Assembly: GCF_051014685.1 (NCBI RefSeq)
Contig: NW_027478459.1
Coordinates: 1,054,001 to 1,118,000, forward strand
DNA from: Ptiloglossa arizonensis
Lineage: Eukaryota; Arthropoda; Insecta; Hymenoptera; Colletidae
Reading direction: 5' to 3'
DNA: 64,000 nt
Shown: in pieces, positions 24,450 through 34,900 of the stretch
How positions within the stretch are numbered: position 1 is the stretch's first letter
How the letters are laid out: each line of letters starts with the position of its first letter
The notes under the pieces: generated by a model
Told to the model about the DNA's origin: nothing
Databases searched by the model: none
The model's input: only the letters and a program-made list of their open reading frames with translations
Program-made: the position numbers and the translations under genes

Positions 24450-26880
24450 TAACTGGAATGGCCTAGGGGAAAAGTACACACACCATTGTAATCGTGCGAG
24501 TTTCTACTTTCAGATGCAACAGGAATTTCTCGAGTTCGTCATTCCGTTCGCGAGATATGGGAGTTTGAAATTAAGGAATGGTTGAGAAACCATCAAAATT
24601 TTCGCTGGTCTGATACGCGAAACCAATAACTGGAATGGCCTAGGGGAAAAGTACACAAACCATTGTAATCGGGCGAGTTTCTACTTTCAGATGCAACAGG
24701 AATTTCTCGAGTTCGTCATTCCGTTCGCGAGATATGGGAGTTTGAAATTAAGGAATGGTTGAGGAACCATCAAAATTTTCGCTGGTCTGATACGCGAAAC
24801 CAATAACTGGAATGGCCTAGGGGAAAAGTACACACACCATTGTAATCGGGCGAGTTTCTACTTTCAGATGCAACAGGAATTTCTCGAGTTCGTCATTCCG
24901 TTCGCGAGATATGGGAGTTTGAAGTTAAGGAATGGTTGAGAAACCATCAAAATTTTCGCTAGTCTGATTCTCGAATCCAATAACTACAATGCCATAGGGC
25001 AAAAATACACATACCGTTGTAATCGGGCGAGTTTCTACTTTCACATGCAACAGGAATTTCTCGAGTTCGTCAATCCGTTCGCGAGATATGGAAGTTTGAA
25101 GTTAAGGAATGTTTGAGAAATCATCAAAATTTTCGCAAGTCTGATACTCGAAACCAATAACTTCAAAGGCCTAGGGGAAAAATACACATAGCGTTGTAAT
25201 CGGGCGACTTTCTACTTTCACATGCAACAGGAATTTCTCGAGTTCGTCAATCCGTTCGCGAGATATGGGAGTTTGAAGTTAAGGAATGGTTGAGAATTCA
25301 TCAAAATTTTCGCAAGTCTGATTCTCGAATCCAATAACTACAATGGCATAGGGCAAATATACACATACCGTTGTAATCGGGCGAGTTTCTACTTTCACAT
25401 GCAACAGGAATTTCTCGAGTTCGTCAATCCGTTCACGAGATATGGGAGTTTGAAGTTAAGGAATGGTTGAGAAACCATCAAAATTTTCGCAAGTCTGATA
25501 CTCGAAACCATTAACTACAAAGGCCTAGGGGGAAACCACACATATCTTTGTAATCGGGCGAGTGTCTACTTTCAGATGCAACAGGAATTTCTCGAGTTCG
25601 TTAATCCGTTCGCGAGATATGGGAGTTTAGGTTGAGGAATGGCTGAGAAACCATCACAATTTTAGCAAGTCTGATACTCGAAATCAATAACTACTGTCGC
25701 CTAGGGGAAAAATACACATACCGTTTTAATCGGGCGAGTTTCTTCTTTCAGATGCAATAGGAAATTCTCGAGTTCGTCAATCCGTTCGCGAAATATGGGA
25801 GTTTGAAGTTTAGGAATGCTTGAGAAACCATCAAAATTTTCGCTGGTCTGATACTCGAAACCAGCAACTGGAATGGCCTAGGGGAAAAGTACACACACCG
25901 TTGTAATCGGGCGAGTTTCTGCTTTCAGATGCAATAGGAAATTCTCGAGTTCGTCAATCCGTTCGCGAGATAGGGAAGTGTGAAAATAAGGCATGGCTGA
26001 GAAACCACCAAAATTTTCGCAAGTCTGATACTCGAAACCAATAACTGGAATGGCCTACGGGAAAAGTACACACACCGTTGTAATCGGGCGAGTTTCTACA
26101 TTGAGATGCAACAGGAATTTCACGAGTTCGTCAGTCCGTTCGTGGGATATGGGAGTTTGAAGTTAAGGAATGGTTGAGAAGCCATCAAAATTTTCGCAAG
26201 TCTGATACTCGAAACCAATAACTGGAATGGCCTAGGGGAAAAATACACATACCGTTGTAATCGGGCGAGTTTCTACTTTCAGATGCAACAGGAATTTCTC
26301 GAGTTCGTCAATCCGTTCGCGAGATATGGGAGTTTGAATTTAAGGAATGGATGAGAAACCATCAAAATGTTCGCAAGTCTGATACTCGAAACCAATAACT
26401 ACAAAAGCCTAGGGGAAAAACACACATATCTTTGTAATCGGGCGAGTTTCTACTTTCAGATGCAACAGGAATTTCTCGAGTTCGTCATTCCGTTCGCGAG
26501 ATATGGGAGTTTCAAGTTAAGGAATTCTTGAGATACCATCAAAGTTTTCGCGAGTCTGATACTCGAAACCAATAACTACAAAGGCCTAGGAGAAAAAGTA
26601 CACACACCATTGTATTCGGGCGAGTTTCTACTTTCAGATGCAAGAGGAATTTCTCGAGTTCGTCTATCCGTTCGCGAGATATGGGAGTTTGAAGTTATTG
26701 AATGGTTGAGAAACCATCAAAATTGTCGCAATTTTGATGCTAGAAACGAATAACTGGAATGGCCTAGGTGAAAAGTACACACACCATTGTAATCGGGCGA
26801 GTTTCTACTTTCAGACGCAACAGGAATATCTCGAGTCCGTCAATCTGTTAGCGAGATATGGGAGTTTGAAGTTAAGGAAT
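24450..26880 (+). repeat. Satellite stretch leading into the 4.3-kb HOR
   Basis: There is no gene here. Monomers of mixed type continue at 177 bp spacing. Some are shared with the 4321-bp units: the GGATGAGAAACC / AATGTTCGC / AAAAGCC monomer near 26340 matches about 29170 and 33490, and the GTTTCAAGTTAAGGAATTC / GAGATACC monomer near 26510 matches about 31370 and 31550. The area appears to be a diverged edge of the HOR domain. Confidence 0.75.
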
Positions 26881-27587
26881 GCTTGTGAAACCATCAAAAT
26901 TTTCGCACGTCTGATACTCGAAACCTGTAACTACTATGGCCTAGGGCAAAAATGCATATACCGTTGTAATCGGGCGAGTTTCTACTTTCAGATGCAATAG
27001 GAAATTCTCGAGTTCGTCAATCCATTCGCGAGATATAGGAGTTTGAAGTTAAGGAATGGTTGAGAAACCATCACAATTTTCGCAAGTCTGATACTCGAAC
27101 CAATAACTACCATGGCCTAGGGCAAAAATACACATTCCGTTGTAATCGGGCGAGTTTCTGCTTTCAGATGCAATAGGAAATTCTCGAGTTCGTCAATTCG
27201 TTCGCGAGATATGGGAGTTGGAATTTAAGGAATGGTTGAGAAACCATCAAAATTTTCGCAAGTCTGATACTCGAATCCAATAACTACTATGGCCTAGGGC
27301 AAAAATACACAAACCGTTGTAATCGGGCGAGTTTCTGCTTTCAGATGCAATAGGAAATTCTCGAGTTCGTCAATCCGTTCGCGAGATAAGGAAGTGTGAA
27401 AATAAGGAATGGTTGAGAAACCTTCAAAATTTTCGCAAGTCTGATACTCGAAACCAATAACTACAAAGGCCTAGGGGAAAAATACACATACCGTTGTAAT
27501 CGGGCGAGTTTCTGCTTTCAGATGCAATAGGAAATTCTCGTGTTCGTCAATCCGTTCGCGAGATATGGGAGTTTGAAGTTAAGGAAT
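26881..27587 (+). repeat. Extra 4-mer block (707 bp) ahead of HOR unit A
   Basis: This block starting GCTTGTGAAACC is repeated directly at 27588-28294. The length is 4 x 177 minus 1, because one monomer reads CTCGAACCAATAAC with one A missing. The one difference I noticed is AATGGTTGAG here versus AATAGTTGAG in the next copy. The same four monomers open units B and C, so this is a partial extra copy of the unit start. Confidence 0.85.
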
Positions 27588-30290
27588 GCTTGTGAAACCA
27601 TCAAAATTTTCGCACGTCTGATACTCGAAACCTGTAACTACTATGGCCTAGGGCAAAAATGCATATACCGTTGTAATCGGGCGAGTTTCTACTTTCAGAT
27701 GCAATAGGAAATTCTCGAGTTCGTCAATCCATTCGCGAGATATAGGAGTTTGAAGTTAAGGAATAGTTGAGAAACCATCACAATTTTCGCAAGTCTGATA
27801 CTCGAACCAATAACTACCATGGCCTAGGGCAAAAATACACATTCCGTTGTAATCGGGCGAGTTTCTGCTTTCAGATGCAATAGGAAATTCTCGAGTTCGT
27901 CAATTCGTTCGCGAGATATGGGAGTTGGAATTTAAGGAATGGTTGAGAAACCATCAAAATTTTCGCAAGTCTGATACTCGAATCCAATAACTACTATGGC
28001 CTAGGGCAAAAATACACAAACCGTTGTAATCGGGCGAGTTTCTGCTTTCAGATGCAATAGGAAATTCTCGAGTTCGTCAATCCGTTCGCGAGATAAGGAA
28101 GTGTGAAAATAAGGAATGGTTGAGAAACCTTCAAAATTTTCGCAAGTCTGATACTCGAAACCAATAACTACAAAGGCCTAGGGGAAAAATACACATACCG
28201 TTGTAATCGGGCGAGTTTCTGCTTTCAGATGCAATAGGAAATTCTCGTGTTCGTCAATCCGTTCGCGAGATATGGGAGTTTGAAGTTAAGGAATGGTTGA
28301 GAAACCATCAAAATTTTCGCTGGTCTGATACTCGAAACCAATAACTGGAATGGCCTAGGGGAAAAGTACACACACCATTGTAATCGCGCTAGTTTCTTCT
28401 TTCAGATGCAACAAAAATTTCTCGAGTTCGTCAATCCGTTCGCGAGATATGGGAGTTTGAAGTTAAGGAATGGTTGAAAAACCATGGAAATTTTCGTAAG
28501 TCTGATCCTCGAAACCAATGACTACTATGGCCTAGGGCAAAAATGCACATACCGTTGTAATCGGGCGACTTTCTGCTTTCAGATGCAACAGGAATTTCTC
28601 GAGTTCGTCAATCCGTTCGCGAGATATGGGAGTTTGAAGTTAAGGAATGGTTGAGAAACCATCAAAATTTTCGCTGGTCTGATACTCGAAATCAACAACT
28701 GGAATGGCCTAGGGAGAAAGTACACACACCATTGTAATCGGGCTAGCTTCCACTTCAGATGTCACAGGAATTTCTCGAGATCGTCTATCCGTTCGCGAGA
28801 TATGGGAGTTTGAAGTTATTGAATGGTTGAGAAACCATCAAAATTGTCGCAATTGTGATGCTAGAAACGAGTAACTGGAATGGCCTAGGTGAAAAGTACA
28901 CACACCATTGTAATCGGGCTAGTTTCCTCTTTCAGATGCCACAGGAATTTCTCGAGTTGGCCTATCCGTTCGCGAGATATGGGAGTTTGAAGTTATTGAA
29001 TGGTTGAGAAACCATCAAAACTGTCGCAATTGTGATGCTAGAAAGGACTAACTGGAATGGCCTAGGTGAAAAGTACACACACCATTGTAATCGGGCGAGT
29101 TTCTACTTTCAGACGCAACAGGAATTTCTCGAGTTCGTCAATCCGTTCGCGAGATATGGGAGTTTGAATTTAAGGAATGGATGAGAAACCATCAAAATGT
29201 TCGCAAGTCTGATACTCGAAACCAATAACTACAAAAGCCTAGGGGAAAAACACACATATCTTTGTAATCGGGCGAGTTTCTACTTTCAGATGCAACAGGA
29301 ATTTCTCGAGTGCGTCATTCCGTTCGCGAGATATGGGAGTTTGAAGTTAAGGAATGGTTGAGAAACCACCAAAATTTTCGCTGGTCTGATACTCGAAACC
29401 AATAACTGGAATGGCCTAGGGGAAAAGTACACACACACCATTGTAATCGGGCGAGTTTCTACTTTCCGATGCAACAGGAATTTCTCGAGGTCGTCAATCC
29501 GTTCGCGAGATATGGGAGTTTGAAGTTAAGGAATGGTTGAGAAACCTTCAAAATTTTCGCAAGTCTGATACTCGAAACCAATAAATACTGTGGCCTAGGG
29601 CAAAAATGCACATACCGTTGTAATCGGGCTAGTTTCTGCTTTCAGATGCAACAGGAATTTCTCGAGTTCGTCAATCCGTTCGCGAGATATGGGAGTTTGA
29701 AGTTAAGGAATGGTTGAGAAACCATCAAAATTTTCGCAGGTCTGATACTAGAAACCAATAACTGGAATGGCCTAGGGGAAAAGTACACACACCATTCTAA
29801 TCGGGCGAGTTTCTACTTTCAGATACAAAAGGAATTCCTCGAGTTCGTCAATCCGTTCGCGAGATTTGGGAGTTTGAAGTTAAGGAATGGTTGAGGAACC
29901 GTCGAAATTTTCGCAAGTCTGATACTCGAAACCAATAACTACTATGGCCTAGGGCAAAAATGCACATACCGTTGTAATCGGGCGAGTTTCTGCTTTCAGA
30001 TGCAACAGGAATTTCTCGAGTTCGTCAATCCGTTCGCGAGATATGGGAGTTTGAAGTTAAGGAATGGTTGAGAAACCATCAAAATTTTTGCTGGTCTGAT
30101 ACTCGAAACCAACAACTGGAATGGCCTAGGGAAAAAGTACACACACCATTGTAGTCGGGCTAGTTTCCACTTTCAGGTGCCACAGGAATTTCTCGAGTTC
30201 GTCTATCCGTTCGCGAGATATAGGTGTTTGAAGTTATTGAATGGTTGAGAAACCATCAAAATTGTCGCAATTGTGATGCTAGAAACGAAT

Positions 30291-30304
30291 AACTGGAATG
30301 GCCT
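30291..30304 (+). repeat. Target-site duplication, left copy (retroposon 1)
   Basis: AACTGGAATGGCC followed by the first T of the tail. It is the standard satellite sequence at monomer positions about 25-38 and is repeated at 30714-30727. The equivalent pair for retroposon 2 is 34612-34625 and 35035-35048. Confidence 0.85.
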
Positions 30305-30392
30305 TTTTTTTTTTTTTTTTTTTTTTAACGTGGGGGAAATCTTCGAAAGACCCCCCCGTCGCCTGGGGAGGGGCGGGGGGAGTGTGGGATTC

Positions 30393-30425
30393 CCCGCGCC
30401 CGGAAGGAAACCCATCGGGCGCGGG
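30393..30425 (-). other. Perfect 10-bp hairpin near retroposon 3' end
   Basis: CCCGCGCCCG (30393-30402) pairs with CGGGCGCGGG (30416-30425). Two smaller ones flank it: CCACC/GGTGG at 30442-30453, and GGGGG with CCCCC enclosing TCTT/AAGA at 30332-30355, just before the poly(A) tail. Also present in copy 2 at +4321. Confidence 0.75.
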
Positions 30426-30471
30426 ACCTACCCACTAAAACCCACCACGGTGGCCATCCTCGCACTATGCA

Positions 30472-30518
30472 GGGGGAGCACCTGGGACCGAAGACATCAT
30501 AACATCAGGTGCTCCCCC
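30472..30518 (-). other. Perfect 13-bp hairpin with 21-nt loop in retroposon
   Basis: GGGGGAGCACCTG (30472-30484) and CAGGTGCTCCCCC (30506-30518) are exact inverted repeats. The loop is AT-richer than the arms, unlike the rest of the element. Also present in copy 2 at +4321. Confidence 0.8.
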
Positions 30519-30551
30519 GTGCAGGGCTCTCGCGCCCGTGTCCTCCCGTTC

Positions 30552-30588
30552 CAGGGAAGGGAGGGGATACTTCACCCTCCCTTCCCTG
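30552..30588 (-). other. Perfect 14-bp purine/pyrimidine hairpin in retroposon
   Basis: CAGGGAAGGGAGGG (30552-30565) pairs exactly with CCCTCCCTTCCCTG (30575-30588) around a 9-nt spacer. One arm is almost all purine. Also present in copy 2 at +4321. Confidence 0.8.
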
Positions 30589-30613
30589 TTTTCTCCTCGG
30601 CGCTCTGGCGCCC

Positions 30614-30646
30614 GACGTCGGAGCAGGGCCACACTGCTCCGACGTC
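30614..30646 (-). other. Perfect 13-bp hairpin in retroposon
   Basis: GACGTCGGAGCAG (30614-30626) and CTGCTCCGACGTC (30634-30646) are exact inverted repeats around a 7-nt spacer. A smaller hairpin with a one-base bulge (TCGGCGC with GCGCCCGA, 30597-30615) abuts it. Also present in copy 2 at +4321. Confidence 0.8.
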
Positions 30647-30654
30647 CCACTCCC

Positions 30655-30709
30655 GGGGGCCGCCCCAGGGCGGCCGCGAGTCCCACACTCGCGACCGCCC
30701 ACGGCCCCC
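30655..30709 (-). other. 5'-terminal long hairpin of retroposon RNA
   Basis: Three nested perfect arms close this hairpin: GGGGGCC (30655-30661) with GGCCCCC (30703-30709), GGGCGG (30668-30673) with CCGCCC (30695-30700), and CGCGAG (30675-30680) with CTCGCG (30688-30693). The loop is 7 nt. This gives 19 pairs with a 6/2 internal loop and a single mismatch. It sits at the first bases of the sense RNA. The same structure is in copy 2 at +4321. Confidence 0.75.
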
Positions 30710-30713
30710 ATAG

Positions 30714-30727
30714 AACTGGAATGGCCT
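30714..30727 (+). repeat. Target-site duplication, right copy (retroposon 1)
   Basis: AACTGGAATGGCCT directly follows the element 5' end (CCCATAG on the plus strand) and then continues in phase as normal satellite (AGGTGAAAAGTAC). Together with the left copy this shows a clean insertion without loss of satellite. Confidence 0.85.
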
Positions 30728-31908
30728 AGGTGAAAAGTACACACACCATTGTAATCGGGCGAGTTTCTACTTTCAGACGCAACAGGAATTTCTCGAGTTC
30801 GTCTATCCGTTCGCGAGATATGGGAGTTAGAAGTTATTGAATGGTTGAGAAACCATCAAAATTGTCGCAATTGTGATGCTAGAAACGAATAACTGGAATG
30901 GCCTAGGTGAAAAGTACACACACCATTGTAATCGGGCGAGTTTCTACTTTCAGACGCAACAGGAATTTCTCGAATTCGTCAATCCGTTCGCGAGATATGG
31001 GAGTTTGAAGTGAAGAAATGGTTGAGAAACCACAAAAATTTTCTCTGGTCTGATACTCGGATCCAATAACTGGAATGGCCTAGGGGAAAAGTACACACAC
31101 ACCATTGTAATCGGGCGAGTTTCTACTTTCAGATGCAACAGGAATGTCTCGAGTTCGTCAATCCGTTCGCGAGATATGGGAGTTTGAATTTAAGGAATGG
31201 TTGAGAAACCATCAAAATTTTTGCTGGTCTGATACTCGAAACCAACAACTGGAATGGCCTAGGGAAAAAGTACAGACACCATTGTAGTCGGGCTAGTTTC
31301 CACTTTCAGATGCAACAGGAATTTCTCGAGTTCGTCATTCCGTTCGCGAGATATGGGAGTTTCAAGTTAAGGAATTCTTGAGATACCATCAAAATTTTCG
31401 CGAGTCTGATACTCGAAACCAATAACTACAAAGGCCTAGGAGAAAAAGTACACACACCATTGTATTCGGGCGAGTTTCCACTTTCAGATGCAACAGGAAT
31501 TTCTCGAGTTCGTCATTCCGTTCGCGAGATATGGGAGTTTCAAGTTAAGGAATTCTTGAGATACCATCAAAATTTTCGCGAGTCTGATACTCGAAACCAA
31601 TAACTACAAAGGCCTAGGAGAAAAAGTACACACACCATTGTATTCGGGCGAGTTTCCACTTTCAGATGCAAGAGGAATTTCTCGAGTTCGTCAATCCTTT
31701 CGCGAGATATGGGAGTTTGAAGTTAAGGAATGGTTGAGAAACCATCAAAATTTTCGCTGGTCTGATACTCGAAACCAACAACTGGAATGGCCTGGGGAAA
31801 AAGTACACACACCGTTGTAATCGAGCGAGTTTCTGCTTTCAGATGCAATAGGAAATTCTCGAGTTCGTCAATCCGTTCGCGAGATAAGGAAGTGTGAAAA
31901 TAAGGAAT

Positions 31909-34900
31909 GCTTGTGAAACCATCAAAATTTTCGCACGTCTGATACTCGAAACCTGTAACTACTATGGCCTAGGGCAAAAATGCATATACCGTTGTAATCG
32001 TGCGAGTTTCTACTTTCAGATGCAATAGGAAATTCTCGAGTTCGTCAATACATTCGCGAGATATAGGAGTTTGAAGTTAAGGAATGGTTGAGAAACCATC
32101 ACAATTTTCGCAAGTCTGATACTCGAACCAATAACTACCATGGCCTAGGGCAAAAATACACATTCCGTTGTAATCGGGCGAGTTTCTGCTTTCAGATGCA
32201 ATAGGAAATTCTCGAGTTCGTCAATTCGTTCGCGAGATATGGGAGTTGGAATTTAAGGAATGGTTGAGAAACCATCAAAATTTTCCCAAGTCTGATACTC
32301 GAATCCAATAACTACTATGGCCTAGGGCAAAAATACACAAACCGTTGTAATCGGGCGAGTTTCTGCTTTCAGATGCAATAGGAAATTCTCGAGTTCGTCA
32401 ATCCGTTCGCGAGATAAGGAAGTGTGAAAATAAGGAATGGTTGAGAAACCTTCAAAATTTTCGCAAGTCTGATACTCGAAACCAATAACTACAAAGGCCT
32501 AGGGGAAAAATACACATACCGTTGTAATCGGGCGAGTTTCTGCTTTCAGATGCAATAGGAAATTCTCGTGTTCGTCAATCCGTTCGCGAGATATGGGAGT
32601 TTGAAGTTAAGGAATGGTTGAGAAACCATCAAAATTTTCGCTGGTCTGATACTCGAAACCAATAACTGGAATGGCCTAGGGGAAAAGTACACACACCATT
32701 GTAATCGCGCTAGTTTCTTCTTTCAGATGCAACAAAAATTTCTCGAGTTCGTCAATCCGTTCGCGAGATATGGGAGTTTGAAGTTAAGGAATGGTTGAAA
32801 AACAATGGAAATTTTCGTAAGTCTGATCCTCGAAACCAATGACTACTATGGCCTAGGGCAAAAATGCACATACCGTTGTAATCGGGCGACTTTCTGCTTT
32901 CAGATGCAACAGGAATTTCTCGAGTTCGTCAATCCGTTCGCGAGATATGGGAGTTTGAAGTTAAGGAATGGTTGAGAAACCATCAAAATTTTCGCTGGTC
33001 TGATACTCGAAATCAACAACTGGAATGGCCTAGGGAGAAAGTACACACACCATTGTAATCGGGCTAGCTTCCACTTCAGATGTCACAGGAATTTCTCGAG
33101 ATCGTCTATCCGTTCGCGAGATATGGGAGTTTGAAGTTATTGAATGGTTGAGAAACCATCAAAATTGTCGCAATTGTGATGCTAGAAACGAGTAACTGGA
33201 ATGGCCTAGGTGAAAAGTACACACACCATTGTAATCGGGCTAGTTTCCTCTTTCAGATGCCACAGGAATTTCTCGAGTTGGTCTATCCGTTCGCGAGATA
33301 TGGGAGTTTGAAGTTATTGAATGGTTGAGAAACCATCAAAACTGTCGCAATTGTGATGCTAGAAAGGACTAACTGGAATGGCCTAGGTGAAAAGTACACA
33401 CACCATTGTAATCGGGCGAGTTTCTACTTTCAGACGCAACAGGAATTTCTCGAGTTCGTCAATCCGTTCGCGAGATATGGGAGTTTGAATTTAAGGAATG
33501 GATGAGAAACCATCAAAATGTTCGCAAGTCTGATACTCGAAACCAATAACTACAAAAGCCTAGGGGAAAAACACACATATCTTTGTAATCGGGCGAGTTT
33601 CTACTTTCAGATGCAACAGGAATTTCTCGAGTGCGTCATTCCGTTCGCGAGATATGGGAGTTTGAAGTTAAGGAATGGTTGAGAAACCACCAAAATTTTC
33701 GCTGGTCTGATACTCGAAACCAATAACTGGAATGGCCTAGGGGAAAAGTACACACACACCATTGTAATCGGGCGAGTTTCTACTTTCCGATGCAACAGGA
33801 ATTTCTCGAGGTCGTCAATCCGTTCGCGAGATATGGGAGTTTGAAGTTAAGGAATGGTTGAGAAACCTTCAAAATTTTCGCAAGTCTGATACTCGAAACC
33901 AATAAATACTGTGGCCTAGGGCAAAAATGCACATACCGTTGTAATCGGGCTAGTTTCTGCTTTCAGATGCAACAGGAATTTCTCGAGTTCGTCAATCCGT
34001 TCGCGAGATATGGGAGTTTGAAGTTAAGGAATGGTTGAGAAACCATCAAAATTTTCGCAGGTCTGATACTAGAAACCAATAACTGGAATGGCCTAGGGGA
34101 AAAGTACACACACCATTCTAATCGGGCGAGTTTCTACTTTCAGATACAAAAGGAATTCCTCGAGTTCGTCAATCCGTTCGCGAGATTTGGGAGTTTGAAG
34201 TTAAGGAATGGTTGAGGAACCGTCGAAATTTTCGCAAGTCTGATACTCGAAACCAATAACTACTATGGCCTAGGGCAAAAATGCACATACCGTTGTAATC
34301 GGGCGAGTTTCTGCTTTCAGATGCAACAGGAATTTCTCGAGTTCGTCAATCCGTTCGCGAGATATGGGAGTTTGAATTTAAGGAATGGTTGAGAAACCAT
34401 CAAAATTTTTGCTGGTCTGATACTCGAAACCAACAACTGGAATGGCCTAGGGAAAAAGTACACACACCATTGTAGTCGGGCTAGTTTCCACTTTCAGATG
34501 CCACAGGAATTTCTCGAGTTCGTCTATCCGTTCGCGAGATATAGGTGTTTGAAGTTATTGAATGGTTGAGAAACCATCAAAATTGTCGCAATTGTGATGC
34601 TAGAAACGAATAACTGGAATGGCCTTTTTTTTTTTTTTTTTTTTTTTAACGTGGGGGAAATCTTCGAAAGACCCCCCCGTCGCCTGGGGAGGGGCGGGGG
34701 GAGTGTGGGATTCCCCGCGCCCGGAAGGAAACCCATCGGGCGCGGGACCTACCCACTAAAACCCACCACGGTGGCCATCCTCGCACTATGCAGGGGGAGC
34801 ACCTGGGACCGAAGACATCATAACATCAGGTGCTCCCCCGTGCAGGGCTCTCGCGCCCGTGTCCTCCCGTTCCAGGGAAGGGAGGGGATACTTCACCCTC

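Larger units (their letters stand above)
30304..30713 (-). mobile_element. GC-rich poly(A)-tailed retroposon, copy 1 (SINE-like, minus sense)
   Basis: The array is interrupted by 410 bp of strongly GC-rich, non-satellite DNA. A run of 23 T at 30304-30326 is the poly(A) tail of a minus-strand element, whose 5' end is at 30713. The element is flanked by AACTGGAATGGCC(T) on both sides, a 13-14 bp target-site duplication as produced by LINE-driven target-primed reverse transcription. The body is about 387 bp. I see no tRNA-like B box and no LINE protein. A TTTT within the sense strand (AAAA near 30436-30439) would tend to stop Pol III. The sense strand contains GGGTTTTAGTGGGTAGG and later GGGAATCCCACA, which from memory resembles the 3' region of arthropod I/R1-group LINEs; this is a weak impression. 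It may be a LINE-mobilised structured RNA or a LINE 3' fragment. Confidence 0.85.
27588..31908 (+). repeat. HOR unit A, 4321 bp, with retroposon
   Basis: The unit contains about 22 monomers (two with an extra AC in ACACACACACC) plus a 423-bp retroposon insertion including its duplicated target. Unit B repeats it at a constant offset of 4321 bp. I noticed only about nine single-base differences over the whole unit, for example AATAGTTGAG versus AATGGTTGAG near 27775, TTGGCC versus TTGGTC near 28958, and TCAGGTGCC versus TCAGATGCC near 30175. That is roughly 99.8% identity by eye. Distinctive monomers have CTCGAACCAATAAC, GTGTGAAAATAAGG, AAAAACCATGGAAATT, TGCTAGAAAGGAC and AATTGTCGCAATTGTG. Confidence 0.9.

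Noticed and set aside
30597..30709. HDV-like self-cleaving ribozyme at the retroposon 5' end
   Set aside because: GGGGGCC/GGCCCCC could be a 7-bp P1, but the sequence after it closes as simple nested hairpins and I could not place the double pseudoknot or the catalytic C region. A covariance search would decide.
30273..30713. 146-codon frame across the retroposon (and its copy at 34594-35034)
   Set aside because: It starts in satellite, reads the T tract as poly-Phe and crosses the antisense strand of the element. Several other overlapping frames exist in the same GC-rich DNA, so none is credible.
30304..30713. tRNA-, 5S- or 7SL-derived SINE
   Set aside because: I could not find a B-box-like GGTTCGANNCC or a tRNA cloverleaf in the sense strand, and an internal TTTT would tend to end Pol III transcription. 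The element is called SINE-like only for its size, tail and target duplication.
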